Source: Streptomyces roseolilacinus
Lineage (GTDB): Bacteria > Actinomycetota > Actinomycetes > Streptomycetales > Streptomycetaceae
Direction: 5' to 3'
Assembly (NCBI RefSeq): GCF_014649335.1
Contig: NZ_BMSV01000007.1
Coordinates: forward strand, 42,654-106,653
Length of the DNA: 64,000 bases
Shown: positions 32,854 through 41,366 of the stretch, in pieces
Position numbering within the stretch: the stretch's first letter is position 1
Layout of the letters: each line of letters starts with the position of its first letter
Program-made: the position numbers and the translations under genes
The notes under the pieces: model-generated
The model's input: the letters and a program-made list of their open reading frames with translations, nothing else
The model's database searches: none
Told to the model about the DNA's origin: nothing

Positions 32854-34623
32854 ATGTCCCAGCCCACCGCTCAGCCCGTCGGCCGTCGCACGCCCCTCAC
32901 CACCGCGACGCACACGCAGAAGCCGTCCGGGATGCCGATCCACAAGTACGGCGCGTACGAGGCCGTCGACCTCCCCGACCGCACCTGGCCGGACCGCCGG
33001 ATCACCAAGGCGCCGCGCTGGCTGTCGACCGACCTGCGGGACGGCAACCAGGCACTGATCGACCCGATGTCCCCGGCCCGCAAGCGCGCGATGTTCGACC
33101 TGCTCGTCCGCATGGGCTACAAGGAGATCGAGGTCGGCTTCCCGTCCTCCGGCGAGACCGACTTCGCGTTCGTCCGGTCGATCATCGAGGAGGGCGCGAT
33201 CCCCGAGGACGTGACGATCTCCGTACTGACCCAGGCCCGCGAGGACCTGATCGAGCGGACCGTCGAGTCCCTGCGCGGCGCCCACAGGGCGACCGTGCAC
33301 CTGTACAACGCGACGGCCCCGGTCTTCCGCCGGGTCGTCTTCCGCGGCTCCAAGGACGACATCCGGCAGATCGCCGTGGACGGCACCCGCCTGGTGATGG
33401 AGTACGCCGACAAGGTCCTCGGCGACGACACGGTCTTCGGCTACCAGTACAGCCCGGAGATCTTCACCGACACCGAGCTGGACTTCGCGCTGGAGGTCTG
33501 CGAGGGCGTCATGGACGTCTGGCAGCCCGAGGAGGGCCGCGAGATCATCCTGAACCTGCCCGCGACCGTGGAGCGCTCGACGCCGTCCACGCACGCGGAC
33601 CGGTTCGAGTGGATGTCCCGCAACCTGTCCCGCCGCGAGTTCGTCTGCCTGTCCGCGCACCCGCACAACGACCGCGGCACGGCCGTCGCGGCGGCGGAGC
33701 TGGCCGTCATGGCCGGCGCCGACCGCATCGAGGGCTGCCTGTTCGGGCAGGGCGAGCGCACCGGCAACGTCGACCTGGTCACCCTGGGCATGAACCTGTT
33801 CAGCCAGGGCGTCGACCCGCAGATCGACTTCTCGCAGATCGACGAGATCCGCCGGACCTCCGAGTACTGCAACCAGATGGAGGTCCACCCGCGCCACCCC
33901 TACGCGGGGGACCTGGTCTACACCGCCTTCTCCGGCTCCCACCAGGACGCCATCAAGAAGGGCTTCGACGCGATGGAGGCGGACGCCGCGGCCGCCGGCC
34001 GGACCGTCGACGAGATCGAGTGGGCCGTCCCGTACCTGCCGATCGACCCGAAGGACGTCGGCCGGTCCTACGAGGCCGTCATCCGGGTCAACTCGCAGTC
34101 CGGCAAGGGCGGCATCGCGTACGTCCTGAAGAACGACCACAAGCTGGACCTGCCGCGCCGGATGCAGATCGAGTTCTCGCGGATCATCCAGGCGAAGACC
34201 GACGCCGAGGGCGGCGAGGTCACCCCGGCCGACATCTGGGCCGTCTTCCAGGACGAGTACCTGCCCAACCCGGACAACCCGTGGGGCCGCATCCAGCTGC
34301 GGTCCGGGCAGACCATCACCGACAAGGACGGCACGGACACGCTGACCGTCGAGGCCGTCGTCGACGGCGCCGACACGGTGCTGACCGGCTCCGGCAACGG
34401 CCCGATCTCCGCGTTCTTCGACGCGCTGAACACCGTCGGGGTCGACGTACGGCTGCTGGACTACCAGGAGCACACGATGAGCGAAGGCGCCTCCGCACAG
34501 GCCGCCTCGTACATCGAATGCGCCATCGACGGCAAGGTGCTGTGGGGCATCGGCATCGACGCCAACACCACCCGCGCCTCGCTGAAGGCGGTCATCTCGG
34601 CCGTCAACCGCTCCGCGCGCTGA
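32854..34623 (+). CDS. leuA: 2-isopropylmalate synthase
   Basis: A 589-residue enzyme that condenses acetyl-CoA with 2-ketoisovalerate, the first committed step of leucine synthesis. The TIM barrel starts with WLSTDLRDGNQALIDPM and contains the metal site LSAHPHNDRGTAVAA and the GCLFGQGERTGNVDL signature. The C-terminal LeuA-dimer regulatory domain (about 440-589) includes DTLTVEAVVDGADTVLTGSGNGPISA and would bind leucine for feedback inhibition. ATG 32854 follows GAGGAG at 32839-32844. It is controlled by the leader/attenuator immediately upstream. The long actinobacterial form (near 580 residues) is expected. Confidence 0.97.
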   Translation: MSQPTAQPVGRRTPLTTATHTQKPSGMPIHKYGAYEAVDLPDRTWPDRRITKAPRWLSTDLRDGNQALIDPMSPARKRAMFDLLVRMGYKEIEVGFPSSGETDFAFVRSIIEEGAIPEDVTISVLTQAREDLIERTVESLRGAHRATVHLYNATAPVFRRVVFRGSKDDIRQIAVDGTRLVMEYADKVLGDDTVFGYQYSPEIFTDTELDFALEVCEGVMDVWQPEEGREIILNLPATVERSTPSTHADRFEWMSRNLSRREFVCLSAHPHNDRGTAVAAAELAVMAGADRIEGCLFGQGERTGNVDLVTLGMNLFSQGVDPQIDFSQIDEIRRTSEYCNQMEVHPRHPYAGDLVYTAFSGSHQDAIKKGFDAMEADAAAAGRTVDEIEWAVPYLPIDPKDVGRSYEAVIRVNSQSGKGGIAYVLKNDHKLDLPRRMQIEFSRIIQAKTDAEGGEVTPADIWAVFQDEYLPNPDNPWGRIQLRSGQTITDKDGTDTLTVEAVVDGADTVLTGSGNGPISAFFDALNTVGVDVRLLDYQEHTMSEGASAQAASYIECAIDGKVLWGIGIDANTTRASLKAVISAVNRSAR

Positions 34624-35018
34624 CGGGCCCCGGACCGCCCTCCCGCGGGGCGGCGCGCGCGGGCGCCGGGGGAAGGGCGTGCTCAGGGCCCCGCGCCCGC
34701 GCGCGACCGCCCCTCCGGCACCCGCGCGCCCCCGCGGATCCACGGGCGGGCCGGGGGCGCGCCCCCGGCCTCCCCGCGCCCTCCCGACCCCTCGGCCCCA
34801 CCCCCGGCGGCCCCCCTCCCCGCGCCCCCGCAGGGCCGTGCTCCGCCCGCCGGGGGCGGGGTTCGGCCATGTCCGTGGCGTTCTCACGACGAGGTGCTGA
34901 CGCCGCATCATCGATGTGGCTAACATCACGTCCACGTCGGCAAGGTGGCCGAGGCGTCAGGAGGTGCGACGTGCTGCCAGCGCGGGAACCACACGGCCCG
35001 AGTGACCGGAGACTCCGC
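34624..35018. other. GC-rich intergenic region between leuA and the TerB-like gene
   Basis: About 395 bp. The first 230 bp are extremely GC-rich with no gene or convincing hairpin. The right part is less GC-rich and carries promoter elements at 34897-34926. Confidence 0.6.
34897..34926 (+). promoter_or_regulatory. Promoter of the TerB-like gene
   Basis: CTGACG (34897-34902) is one base from TTGACG, followed after 18 bp by TAACAT (34921-34926). This predicts a transcript start near 34933 and a leader of about 85 nt. Confidence 0.45.
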
Positions 35019-35675
35019 ATGTGGTCCGTCCACACCTCGTGGCACACGATCGGCGACGGCGAGTTCTTCTGCCCCGGCTGCGGTGGCGACCGCAACTACC
35101 GGCGCCGCACGGGCCGCCGCCGTCTCACCGTCCTCGGCGTCCCGCTGCTGTCGCGCGGGCCGGCGGGCCCGGTCGTCGAGTGCGCCGCCTGCCACGACCG
35201 GTTCGGCACGGAGGTGCTGGACCACCCCACGACGGCCCGGTTCTCGGCGATGCTCCGCGACGCCGTGCACACCGTGGCCCTCGCGGTCCTCGCCGCCGGG
35301 GGCACGTCGTCGCCCACGACCGTGCGGACCGCCGTCCTTGCCGTACGGGCCGCCGGGTACGACGACTGCACGGCCGACAGCCTCACCGGCCTCGTCGAGG
35401 CGCTGGCCGCCGACACCGGCCGCTACCTCGCGGACGTCGACGGGCCCTGCGGCGCCGCCCTCGCCATCGAGCTGCACGAGGCGCTGGAACCGCTCGCCCC
35501 GCACCTGGCGGCCGCCGGGCGGGAGTCGATCCTCCTCCAGGGCGCCCGCATCGCCCTGGCGGACGGCGCGTACATCCAGGCCGAGCTGGACGTGCTCACC
35601 ACCGTGGGCAACGCCCTGCTCCTGAGACCCGAGGACACGGCCCGGCTCATGGAAGCGGCGCGCGCCCCGTTCTGA
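35019..35675 (+). CDS. Zinc-ribbon protein with TerB-like domain
   Basis: A 218-residue protein. The N terminus WSVHTSWHTIGDGEFFCPGCGGDRNYRR has a zinc-ribbon CPGC (given here as EFFCPGCGGDRNYRR), completed by CAACHDRFG about residue 60. The C-terminal part is helical and TerB/tellurite-resistance-like, with RFSAMLRDAVHTVALAVLAAGG and ILLQGARIALADGAYIQAELDVL (cited in part as GARIALADGAYIQAE). TerB proteins bind metal in stress-response complexes, but no other ter gene is here. ATG 35019 is chosen from family similarity; GTG codons nearby are possible. Confidence 0.85.
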   Translation: MWSVHTSWHTIGDGEFFCPGCGGDRNYRRRTGRRRLTVLGVPLLSRGPAGPVVECAACHDRFGTEVLDHPTTARFSAMLRDAVHTVALAVLAAGGTSSPTTVRTAVLAVRAAGYDDCTADSLTGLVEALAADTGRYLADVDGPCGAALAIELHEALEPLAPHLAAAGRESILLQGARIALADGAYIQAELDVLTTVGNALLLRPEDTARLMEAARAPF

Positions 35676-35738
35676 GCGCCCCCGCCGTGGCGGGGAGCGT
35701 CAGGACGGGGCGCGCGCCGCGGTCCGTCGGCCGCCGGG

Positions 35739-37106
35739 TCAGACCTCGACGCCGCTCGCCCGCAGCATCTCCTCGCGCTCCACGATCTTCACGCGCTCGC
35801 GGCCCTCGGCCTCGCCGCGGGCCCGCTCGGCCGCGTCCAGCCGGTACCAGCCGTCCCACGTCGTGTACGCGACGCCCTTGCCCTCCAGGAACTCCACCAC
35901 GGCGTCCTCGCCCGGCGCGTCCGGCGTGTGCAGCCGGCCCTCGCGGTGGTCCTCCAGCAGGTTCGCGACGGTCTCGTTGGCGTCGCCCTTGGTGTGGCCG
36001 ATCAGACCGATCGGGCCGCGCCGGATCCAGCCGGTCACGTACGTGGACGTGACGTGCTCGCCGCCCTGCACCACCCGGCCGCCCTCGTCCGGGACGGTGC
36101 CGGAGGCGGCGTCCCACGGCAGCTTGGGCAGCTCCTCGGAGAGGTAGCCCACCGCGCGGTACACGGCCTGGACGTCCCAGGTGGTGAACTCGCCGGTCCC
36201 CTTCACGTTGCCGGTGCCGTCCAGCTCGGTGCGCTCGGTGCGCAGGCCGGTGACCCTGCCGTCCTCGCCGACGATCTCGGCGGGCGACTCGAAGAAGTGC
36301 AGGAACAGCTTGTGCGGCCGGTCGCCGACGTCGCGGATCGCCCAGTTCTCCAGGGTCTTGGCGACCATGTCGACCTGCTTGTTGGAGCGCCGCGCCTCGA
36401 TGGACCCCTGGTCGTAGTCGATGTCCTCGGGGTTGACGATGACCTCGATGCTCGGGGAGTGGTCCAGCTCGCGCAGCTCCATGGGGCTGAACTTCGCCTG
36501 GGCCGGGCCGCGGCGGCCGAAGACGTGGACCTCCAGCGCCTTGTTGGCCTTCAGGCCCTCGTAGACGTTCGGCGGGATCTCGGTCGGCAGCAGCTCGTCG
36601 GCGGTCTTGGCGAGGACGCGCGCCACGTCCAGGGCGACGTTGCCGACGCCCAGCACCGCGACCTTCTCGGCCTCCAGGGGCCAGGTGCGCGGCACGTCGG
36701 GGTGGCCGTCGTACCAGGAGACGAAGTCGGCGGCGCCGTACGAGCCGTCGAGGTCGACGCCGGGTATGCGCAGCTCCCGGTCGGCGTCGGCGCCCGTGGA
36801 GAAGACCACGGCGTCGTAGAAGGCGCGCAGGTCGTCCAGGGTGATGTCGGACGGGTAGGAGACGTTGCCGAAGAGGCGGACCTGCGGCTTGTCCAGGACC
36901 TGGTGGAGGGCGGTGACGATGCCCTTGATCCGCGGGTGGTCGGGGGCGACGCCGTACCGGATGAGGCCGAACGGCGCCGGCATCCGCTCGAACAGGTCGA
37001 TGGAGACACCCGGGTCGCCGGCGGCCTCGGACTTCAGCAGCGCGTCAGCGGCGTAGATACCGGCCGGGCCGGCACCGACGATCGCGACCCGCAGGGGGCG
37101 GGGCAT
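35739..37106 (-). CDS. FAD-dependent ferredoxin/adrenodoxin-NADP+ reductase (FprA type)
   Basis: A 455-residue flavoprotein that moves electrons between NADPH and ferredoxins, for example for cytochrome P450s. The FAD-binding dinucleotide fold is VAIVGAGPAGIYAADALL at residues 7-24. FGLIRYGVAPDHPRIKGI is the adrenodoxin-reductase signature. The NADP fold is VAVLGVGNVALDVARVLA, and VHVFGRRGPAQAKFSPMELREL contains the NADP-phosphate-binding Arg residues. GPIGLIGHTKGDANETV lies near the end. ATG 37106 has AAGGGA upstream. The 316-bp upstream gap carries a large palindrome (37178-37222). Confidence 0.95.
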   Translation of the reverse strand: MPRPLRVAIVGAGPAGIYAADALLKSEAAGDPGVSIDLFERMPAPFGLIRYGVAPDHPRIKGIVTALHQVLDKPQVRLFGNVSYPSDITLDDLRAFYDAVVFSTGADADRELRIPGVDLDGSYGAADFVSWYDGHPDVPRTWPLEAEKVAVLGVGNVALDVARVLAKTADELLPTEIPPNVYEGLKANKALEVHVFGRRGPAQAKFSPMELRELDHSPSIEVIVNPEDIDYDQGSIEARRSNKQVDMVAKTLENWAIRDVGDRPHKLFLHFFESPAEIVGEDGRVTGLRTERTELDGTGNVKGTGEFTTWDVQAVYRAVGYLSEELPKLPWDAASGTVPDEGGRVVQGGEHVTSTYVTGWIRRGPIGLIGHTKGDANETVANLLEDHREGRLHTPDAPGEDAVVEFLEGKGVAYTTWDGWYRLDAAERARGEAEGRERVKIVEREEMLRASGVEV

Positions 37107-37177
37107 GGCAGGTTCCCTTCGACAGTCAGCACTTCTCGCCCGCCAGCCTCACAAGCACAGGGGTGGAGCGGTACCCG

Positions 37178-37222
37178 CTTCGGAGCTATGACCACATAAG
37201 GCGGACTTATGGGTCCCCGAAG
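37178..37222. promoter_or_regulatory. Nested palindrome upstream of the ferredoxin reductase gene
   Basis: CATAAG (37195-37200) and CTTATG (37206-37211) flank a 5-nt centre. ACC/GGT and CTTCGG (37178-37183)/CCGAAG (37217-37222) extend the symmetry outward. The centre is AT-rich against a GC-rich background and lies about 90 bp upstream of the minus-strand gene, as expected of an operator. Confidence 0.45.
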
Positions 37223-37399
37223 TGAGGGTTGGGGGAGGCGGCCCGGTTGGGCCGTGATCACCACCCTATGGGGGGCCTTTCCGGCGCCCCGCGCCGGGGG
37301 TCGGCGTCCGGAGCGGGGCGCCGGAGGGGAGCGCGGGGAGGGAGGCCGGGGCGGGGGCCCGGAGCGGTGGGCGGCGCGGTGGGCCGGGGCCGGCGCCCC

Positions 37400-37416
37400 G
37401 TCCCGTACGGGACAAT
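37400..37416 (+). promoter_or_regulatory. recO promoter region with GTCCCGTACGGGAC palindrome
   Basis: A 14-bp perfect palindrome (37400-37413) overlaps GACAAT (37411-37416), which ends 7 nt before the recO ATG. The 16-mer GTACGGGACAATGGGG is also found upstream of dus. Confidence 0.4.
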
Positions 37417-37422
37417 GGGGCC

Positions 37423-38169
37423 ATGAGTCTGTTCCGGGATGACGGCGTCGTGCTGCGCACGCAGAAGCTGGGCGAGGCCGACCGGATCATCACGTTCCTC
37501 ACCCGGGGCCACGGGCGCGTACGGGCCGTCGCGCGCGGGGTGCGCCGCACCAAGTCGAAGTTCGGCGCCCGGCTCGAACCCTTCTCCCACGTGGACGTCC
37601 AGTTCTTCGCCCGCGGCTCCGAACTCGTCGGGCGCGGCCTGCCGCTGTGCACGCAGACGGAGACCATCGCCGCGTACGGCGGCGGCATCGTCACCGACTA
37701 CGCCCGCTACACGGCCGGCACGGCCATGCTGGAGACGGCCGAGCGGTTCACCGACCACGAGGGCGAGCCCGCCGTCCAGCAGTACCTGCTGCTCGTCGGC
37801 GCCCTGCGCACCCTCGCGCGCGGCGAGCACGCCCCGCACCTCGTCCTCGACGCCTTCCTGCTGCGCTCGCTCGCCGTCAACGGCTACGCGCCCTCCTTCG
37901 AGGACTGCGCCCGCTGCGGCATCCACGGGCCGAACCGCTTCTTCTCGGTCGCGGCGGGCGGCGTGGTCTGCGCCGACTGCCGGGTGCCCGGCAGCGTCGT
38001 ACCCTCGGCGGAGGCGGTCGGCCTGCTCAGCGCGCTGCTGACCGGCGACTGGGAGACGGCGGACGCGTGCGAACCGCGCCACGTCAGGGAGGGGAGCGGA
38101 CTGGTGTCCGCCTATCTGCACTGGCACCTGGAGCGCGGGCTGCGTTCGCTCCGCTACGTGGAGAAGTAG
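37423..38169 (+). CDS. recO: DNA repair protein RecO
   Basis: A 248-residue recombination mediator that helps load RecA on SSB-coated DNA. The N-terminal OB fold has VVLRTQKLGEADRIITFLTRGHGRVRAVARGVRR (in part: LGEADRIITFLTRGHGRV). The central helical bundle follows, and a zinc finger of the form CARC...CADC lies at about residues 164-187. ATG 37423 is used; there is no Shine-Dalgarno sequence, and a GACAAT hexamer 7 nt upstream suggests a leaderless message. uppS follows 22 bp downstream. Confidence 0.95.
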   Translation: MSLFRDDGVVLRTQKLGEADRIITFLTRGHGRVRAVARGVRRTKSKFGARLEPFSHVDVQFFARGSELVGRGLPLCTQTETIAAYGGGIVTDYARYTAGTAMLETAERFTDHEGEPAVQQYLLLVGALRTLARGEHAPHLVLDAFLLRSLAVNGYAPSFEDCARCGIHGPNRFFSVAAGGVVCADCRVPGSVVPSAEAVGLLSALLTGDWETADACEPRHVREGSGLVSAYLHWHLERGLRSLRYVEK

Positions 38170-38191
38170 AGAACTAGGAGATGTGAGCCGC

Positions 38192-39058
38192 ATGGCCATG
38201 GCACGACGCGGAATCCTCGGGCGCTCCAGGCGCCAGCACAAGGACCCCGAGCCGCACCCGTCCGGCGCGCGCCCGCCGAAGATCCCCGGCGAGATGGTGC
38301 CCGACCACGTGGCGATCATCATGGACGGCAACGGCCGCTGGGCCAAGGACCGCGGCCTGCCCCGCACCGAGGGCCACAAGGTCGGCGCCGAGCGCGTCCT
38401 GGACGTGCTCCAGGGCGCGATCGAGGTGGGCGTCGGCAGCATCTCCCTGTACGCGTTCTCCACCGAGAACTGGCGGCGCTCCCCCGACGAGGTGCGCTTC
38501 CTGATGAACTTCAACCGGGACTTCATCCGCAAGACCCGCGACGAGCTCGACGCGCTCGGCATCCGGGTCCGCTGGGCCGGCCGCATGCCCAAGCTGTGGA
38601 AGTCGGTCGCCCAGGAGCTCCAGATCGCCCAGGAGCAGACCAAGGACAACGACCGCCTCACGCTGTACTTCTGCATGAACTACGGCGGCCGCGCCGAGAT
38701 CGCGGACGCGGCGCAGGCCCTCGCCGCGGACGTGAAGGCCGGCCGGCTGGACCCGGCGAAGGTCACCGAGAAGACCTTCGCCAAGTACCTGTACTACCCG
38801 GACATGCCGGACGTGGACCTGTTCCTGCGGCCGAGCGGCGAACAGCGCACGTCCAACTACCTGCTGTGGCAGAGCGCGTACGCCGAGATGGTCTTCCAGG
38901 ACGTGCTGTGGCCCGACTTCGACCGCCGCGACCTGTGGCGGGCCTGCCTGGAGTACGCCCAGCGCGACCGCCGCTTCGGCGGCGCCGTGCCGAACGAGCA
39001 GCTCCTCGCGATGGAGGCCGCGATGCGGGGCGACGAGGGCCCCGCCGCCGGGGGCTGA
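38192..39058 (+). CDS. uppS: Isoprenyl (undecaprenyl-type) diphosphate synthase
   Basis: A 288-residue cis-prenyltransferase that builds the C55 lipid carrier for peptidoglycan and teichoic acid synthesis. HVAIIMDGNGRWAKDRGLPR has the catalytic Asp and P-loop, SLYAFSTENWRRSPDEV follows, and LFLRPSGEQRTSNYLLWQSAY and DVLWPDF are the C-terminal signatures. About 35 basic N-terminal residues precede the domain. ATG 38192 is placed 11 nt after AGGAG (38176-38180); ATG 38198 and GTG 38183 are in frame. Probably cotranscribed with recO. Confidence 0.95.
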   Translation: MAMARRGILGRSRRQHKDPEPHPSGARPPKIPGEMVPDHVAIIMDGNGRWAKDRGLPRTEGHKVGAERVLDVLQGAIEVGVGSISLYAFSTENWRRSPDEVRFLMNFNRDFIRKTRDELDALGIRVRWAGRMPKLWKSVAQELQIAQEQTKDNDRLTLYFCMNYGGRAEIADAAQALAADVKAGRLDPAKVTEKTFAKYLYYPDMPDVDLFLRPSGEQRTSNYLLWQSAYAEMVFQDVLWPDFDRRDLWRACLEYAQRDRRFGGAVPNEQLLAMEAAMRGDEGPAAGG

Positions 39059-39082
39059 GCCCGGCCGGCCGCCGTACGCGCG

Positions 39083-39113
39083 AAGGGCGCGGCTCCCCGG
39101 GAGCCGCGCCCTT
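39083..39113. terminator. Bidirectional terminator between uppS and zur
   Basis: AAGGGCGCGGCTC (39083-39095) pairs perfectly with GAGCCGCGCCCTT (39101-39113) around a 5-nt loop. A-rich on the left and T-ended on the right, so it can serve both convergent genes. Confidence 0.8.
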
Positions 39114-39134
39114 CCCCGTCCCGCCCGCCGGGGA

Positions 39135-39554
39135 TCAGCCCCGGGGCACCGCCGCGCAGTCCGCGCACGTGCCGAAGATCTCGACCGTGTGCGCCACGTT
39201 CACGAAGCCGTGCTCGGCGGCGACCGACTCGGCCCACTCCTCGACGGCCGGGCCCTCCACCTCGACGGCCTTGCCGCAGCCGCGGCACACCAGGTGGTGG
39301 TGGTGCTCGCCGGTCGAGCAGCGGCGGTAGACGGCCTCGCCGTCGCTGGTGCGCAGCACGTCGACCTCGCCCGCGTCGGCGAGCGACTGCAACGTGCGGT
39401 AGACCGTCGTCAGGCCCACGGAGTCCCCGCGGTGCTTGAGCATGTCGTGCAGCTCCTGGGCGCTGCGGAACTCGTCCACCTCGTTCAGCGCCGCCGCGAC
39501 GGCGGCGCGCTGCCGGGTCGACCGTGCACGTACGCCGGATCCTGCCGTCGCCAC
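39135..39554 (-). CDS. zur: Zinc uptake regulator Zur (Fur family)
   Basis: A 139-residue zinc-sensing repressor. The winged helix has RSTRQRAAVAAALNEVDEFR and GLTTVYRTLQSLADAGEVDVL. The metal-binding half has HHHHLVCRGCGKAVEVEGP and FGTCADCA, which give the two CXXC pairs of the structural zinc site. GTG at 39552-39554 is chosen because AGGAGG lies 5 nt upstream (39565-39560, minus); a longer in-frame extension to 39662 is not family-like. It closes the znuA-znuC-znuB-zur cluster. Confidence 0.95.
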   Translation of the reverse strand: MATAGSGVRARSTRQRAAVAAALNEVDEFRSAQELHDMLKHRGDSVGLTTVYRTLQSLADAGEVDVLRTSDGEAVYRRCSTGEHHHHLVCRGCGKAVEVEGPAVEEWAESVAAEHGFVNVAHTVEIFGTCADCAAVPRG

Positions 39555-39671
39555 AGGTGCCTCCTTGCCTCGGCCCGCTGACTCGTACGTCTCGTACGTC
39601 CGCTTACGTCGGGCCATTCTGCCAGGCCCCGTGCCGGGGCCCCGCAGCCGTGATGCCGTCACTCGGCCGAT

Positions 39672-40562
39672 TCAGACCTTGACGTCGTCCGCCGTCCCGG
39701 GGGACGGCCGCACGCCGTCGTACGCGCCCGTCGCGGCCCCGGCCGTCCGCGCGCGGCGCCGGGCCAGCGGCGCGGCCAGCGCGGTGAACACCACGAACAC
39801 GGCGATGGCCAGCAGCACGATCGTCGCACCGGGCGGGACGTCCTGGTAGTACGTGGTGACGGTGCCGGCCAGCGTCACCGCCGTCCCGATGAGCACCGCC
39901 ACCGCGAACGTGGCGCGGAAGCTCCGCGTCAGCTGCTGCGCCGCCGCCACGGGCACCACCATCAGGGCGCTGACCAGCAGCAGCCCGACGACGCGCATGG
40001 CGACGGTCACGGTCACCGCGGCCGTCACGGCGACGAGCAGGTTCAGTGCCCGCACCGGCAGGCCGGTCACCCGCGCGAACTCCTCGTCCTGGCTGACGGC
40101 GAACAGCTGGCGGCGCAGCCCCAGCGAGACCGCCAGGACGAACGCCGCGAGCACGCAGATCGCGACCACGTCCTCCTGGGACACCGTCGCCAGCGAACCG
40201 AACAGGTAGCTGACCAGGTTCGCGTTGGAGCCGTCCGGGGAGAGGCTGGTCAGCAGCACGCCGCCGGCCATGCCGCCGTAGAAGAGCAGGGCGAGCGCGA
40301 TGTCGCCGCGCGTGCGCCCGTACATGCGGATCAGCTCCATCAGGACGGCGCCGGCGATCGAGACGAGCCCGGCGACCCACACGGGGTTGGCCGACATCAG
40401 GAAGCCGAGGCCGACGCCGGTCATGGCGACATGGCCGATTCCGTCGCCCATCAGGGCCTGCCGCCGCTGCACCAGGTGGATGCCGACGGCCGGAGCGGTG
40501 ACGCCGACCAGGACGGCGGCGAGGAGCGCCCGCTGCATGAACGCGTGGTCGAGGAATTCCAT
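39672..40562 (-). CDS. znuB: Zinc ABC transporter permease
   Basis: A 296-residue membrane protein of the ABC-3 metal permease family. Hydrophobic segments fill most of the sequence (ALLAAVLVGVTAPAVGIHLV, WVAGLVSIAGAVLMELI, VVAICVLAAFVLAVSLGL, IVLLAIAVFVVFTALAAPLA). RRQALMGDGIGHVAMTGVGLGF and MRVVGLLLVSALMVVPVAAA are family signatures, the latter with the ATPase-coupling loop. It starts 2 bp after the znuC stop and works with ZnuA and ZnuC to import Zn2+. Confidence 0.95.
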   Translation of the reverse strand: MEFLDHAFMQRALLAAVLVGVTAPAVGIHLVQRRQALMGDGIGHVAMTGVGLGFLMSANPVWVAGLVSIAGAVLMELIRMYGRTRGDIALALLFYGGMAGGVLLTSLSPDGSNANLVSYLFGSLATVSQEDVVAICVLAAFVLAVSLGLRRQLFAVSQDEEFARVTGLPVRALNLLVAVTAAVTVTVAMRVVGLLLVSALMVVPVAAAQQLTRSFRATFAVAVLIGTAVTLAGTVTTYYQDVPPGATIVLLAIAVFVVFTALAAPLARRRARTAGAATGAYDGVRPSPGTADDVKV

Positions 40563-40564
40563 GG

Positions 40565-41329
40565 TCAGGTCAGCAGTCCCGTGCGGAGCGGCTCGTCGGC
40601 CGCGTGCGGATGTACGTGGTCGTGGCCGGGCAGCGCGTGCTGGCCGACGGCCTCCGGGGGCGGCCCGTCGTGGACGACGCACCCGTCGCGCAGGACGACC
40701 GCGCGGTCGATCAGCGGCTCCAGCGGGCCCAGCTCGTGCAGGACGAGCAGCACGGTCGTGCCGGCCGCGACCTGCTCGCGCAGGGTCGCGGCGAGGACCT
40801 CCTGGCTGGCCAGGTCGACGCCCGCCATCGGCTCGTCCATGATCAGCAGCTCCGGCTCGGAGGCGAGGGCCCGGGCGATCAGCACCCGCTGGTGCTGGCC
40901 GCCGGAGAGCGCCCACACCGAGTCCTTCGCCCGGTCGGCGAGCCCGACCAGCTCGATGGCCCGGTCCACGGCCGCGCGGTCCGCCCTGGACGGCCGGCGC
41001 AGCTTCGTGCGCGAGAGCCGCCCGGACGACACGACCTCGCGGACCGTCGCCGGGACGCCGCTGGCGGCCGTGGTGCGCTGCGGTACGTAGCCGACGCGCG
41101 CCCAGTCGCGGAAGCGGCGCAGGTCGGTGCCGAACAGGGAGACCGTGCCGCCGGTGAGCGGCACCTGGCCGATGACGGAGCGGACGGCGGTGGACTTGCC
41201 GGAGCCGTTGGCGCCGAGCAGGGCGACGACCTCACCGCGGCGGACGGCGAGGTCGACGCCGCGCAGCACGGGGCGGGAGCCCAGCGTGGCCGTGGCCGCC
41301 CGGACGGAGATGACGGGCTCGCTGCTCAC
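40565..41329 (-). CDS. znuC: Zinc ABC transporter ATP-binding protein
   Basis: A 254-residue ABC ATPase. Walker A is LLGANGSGKST (about residue 37), the Q-loop is YVPQRTT, the signature is ALSGGQHQRVLIARAL and Walker B is ELLIMDEPMAGVD, followed by the H-loop VLHELG. The C-terminal tail has a His-rich HDHVHPHAADEP segment that could bind zinc. It is in the znu operon between znuA (37 bp gap) and znuB (2 bp gap). Confidence 0.95.
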   Translation of the reverse strand: MSSEPVISVRAATATLGSRPVLRGVDLAVRRGEVVALLGANGSGKSTAVRSVIGQVPLTGGTVSLFGTDLRRFRDWARVGYVPQRTTAASGVPATVREVVSSGRLSRTKLRRPSRADRAAVDRAIELVGLADRAKDSVWALSGGQHQRVLIARALASEPELLIMDEPMAGVDLASQEVLAATLREQVAAGTTVLLVLHELGPLEPLIDRAVVLRDGCVVHDGPPPEAVGQHALPGHDHVHPHAADEPLRTGLLT

Positions 41330-41366
41330 CGTGCCTCCAGGGGGTGTGCGGGAAGGGAAGGGCGGG

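Larger units (their letters stand above)
37107..37422. other. Divergent intergenic region fprA/recO
   Basis: About 316 bp. The left part contains the palindrome at 37178-37222; the right part (37260-37400) is GC-rich with no gene; recO promoter elements are at its right edge. Confidence 0.6.

Noticed and set aside
34940..35020. GTGGCCGAGGC string resembling part of a tRNA-Ser or tRNA-Leu
   Set aside because: No acceptor stem, anticodon arm or T-loop can be formed around it.
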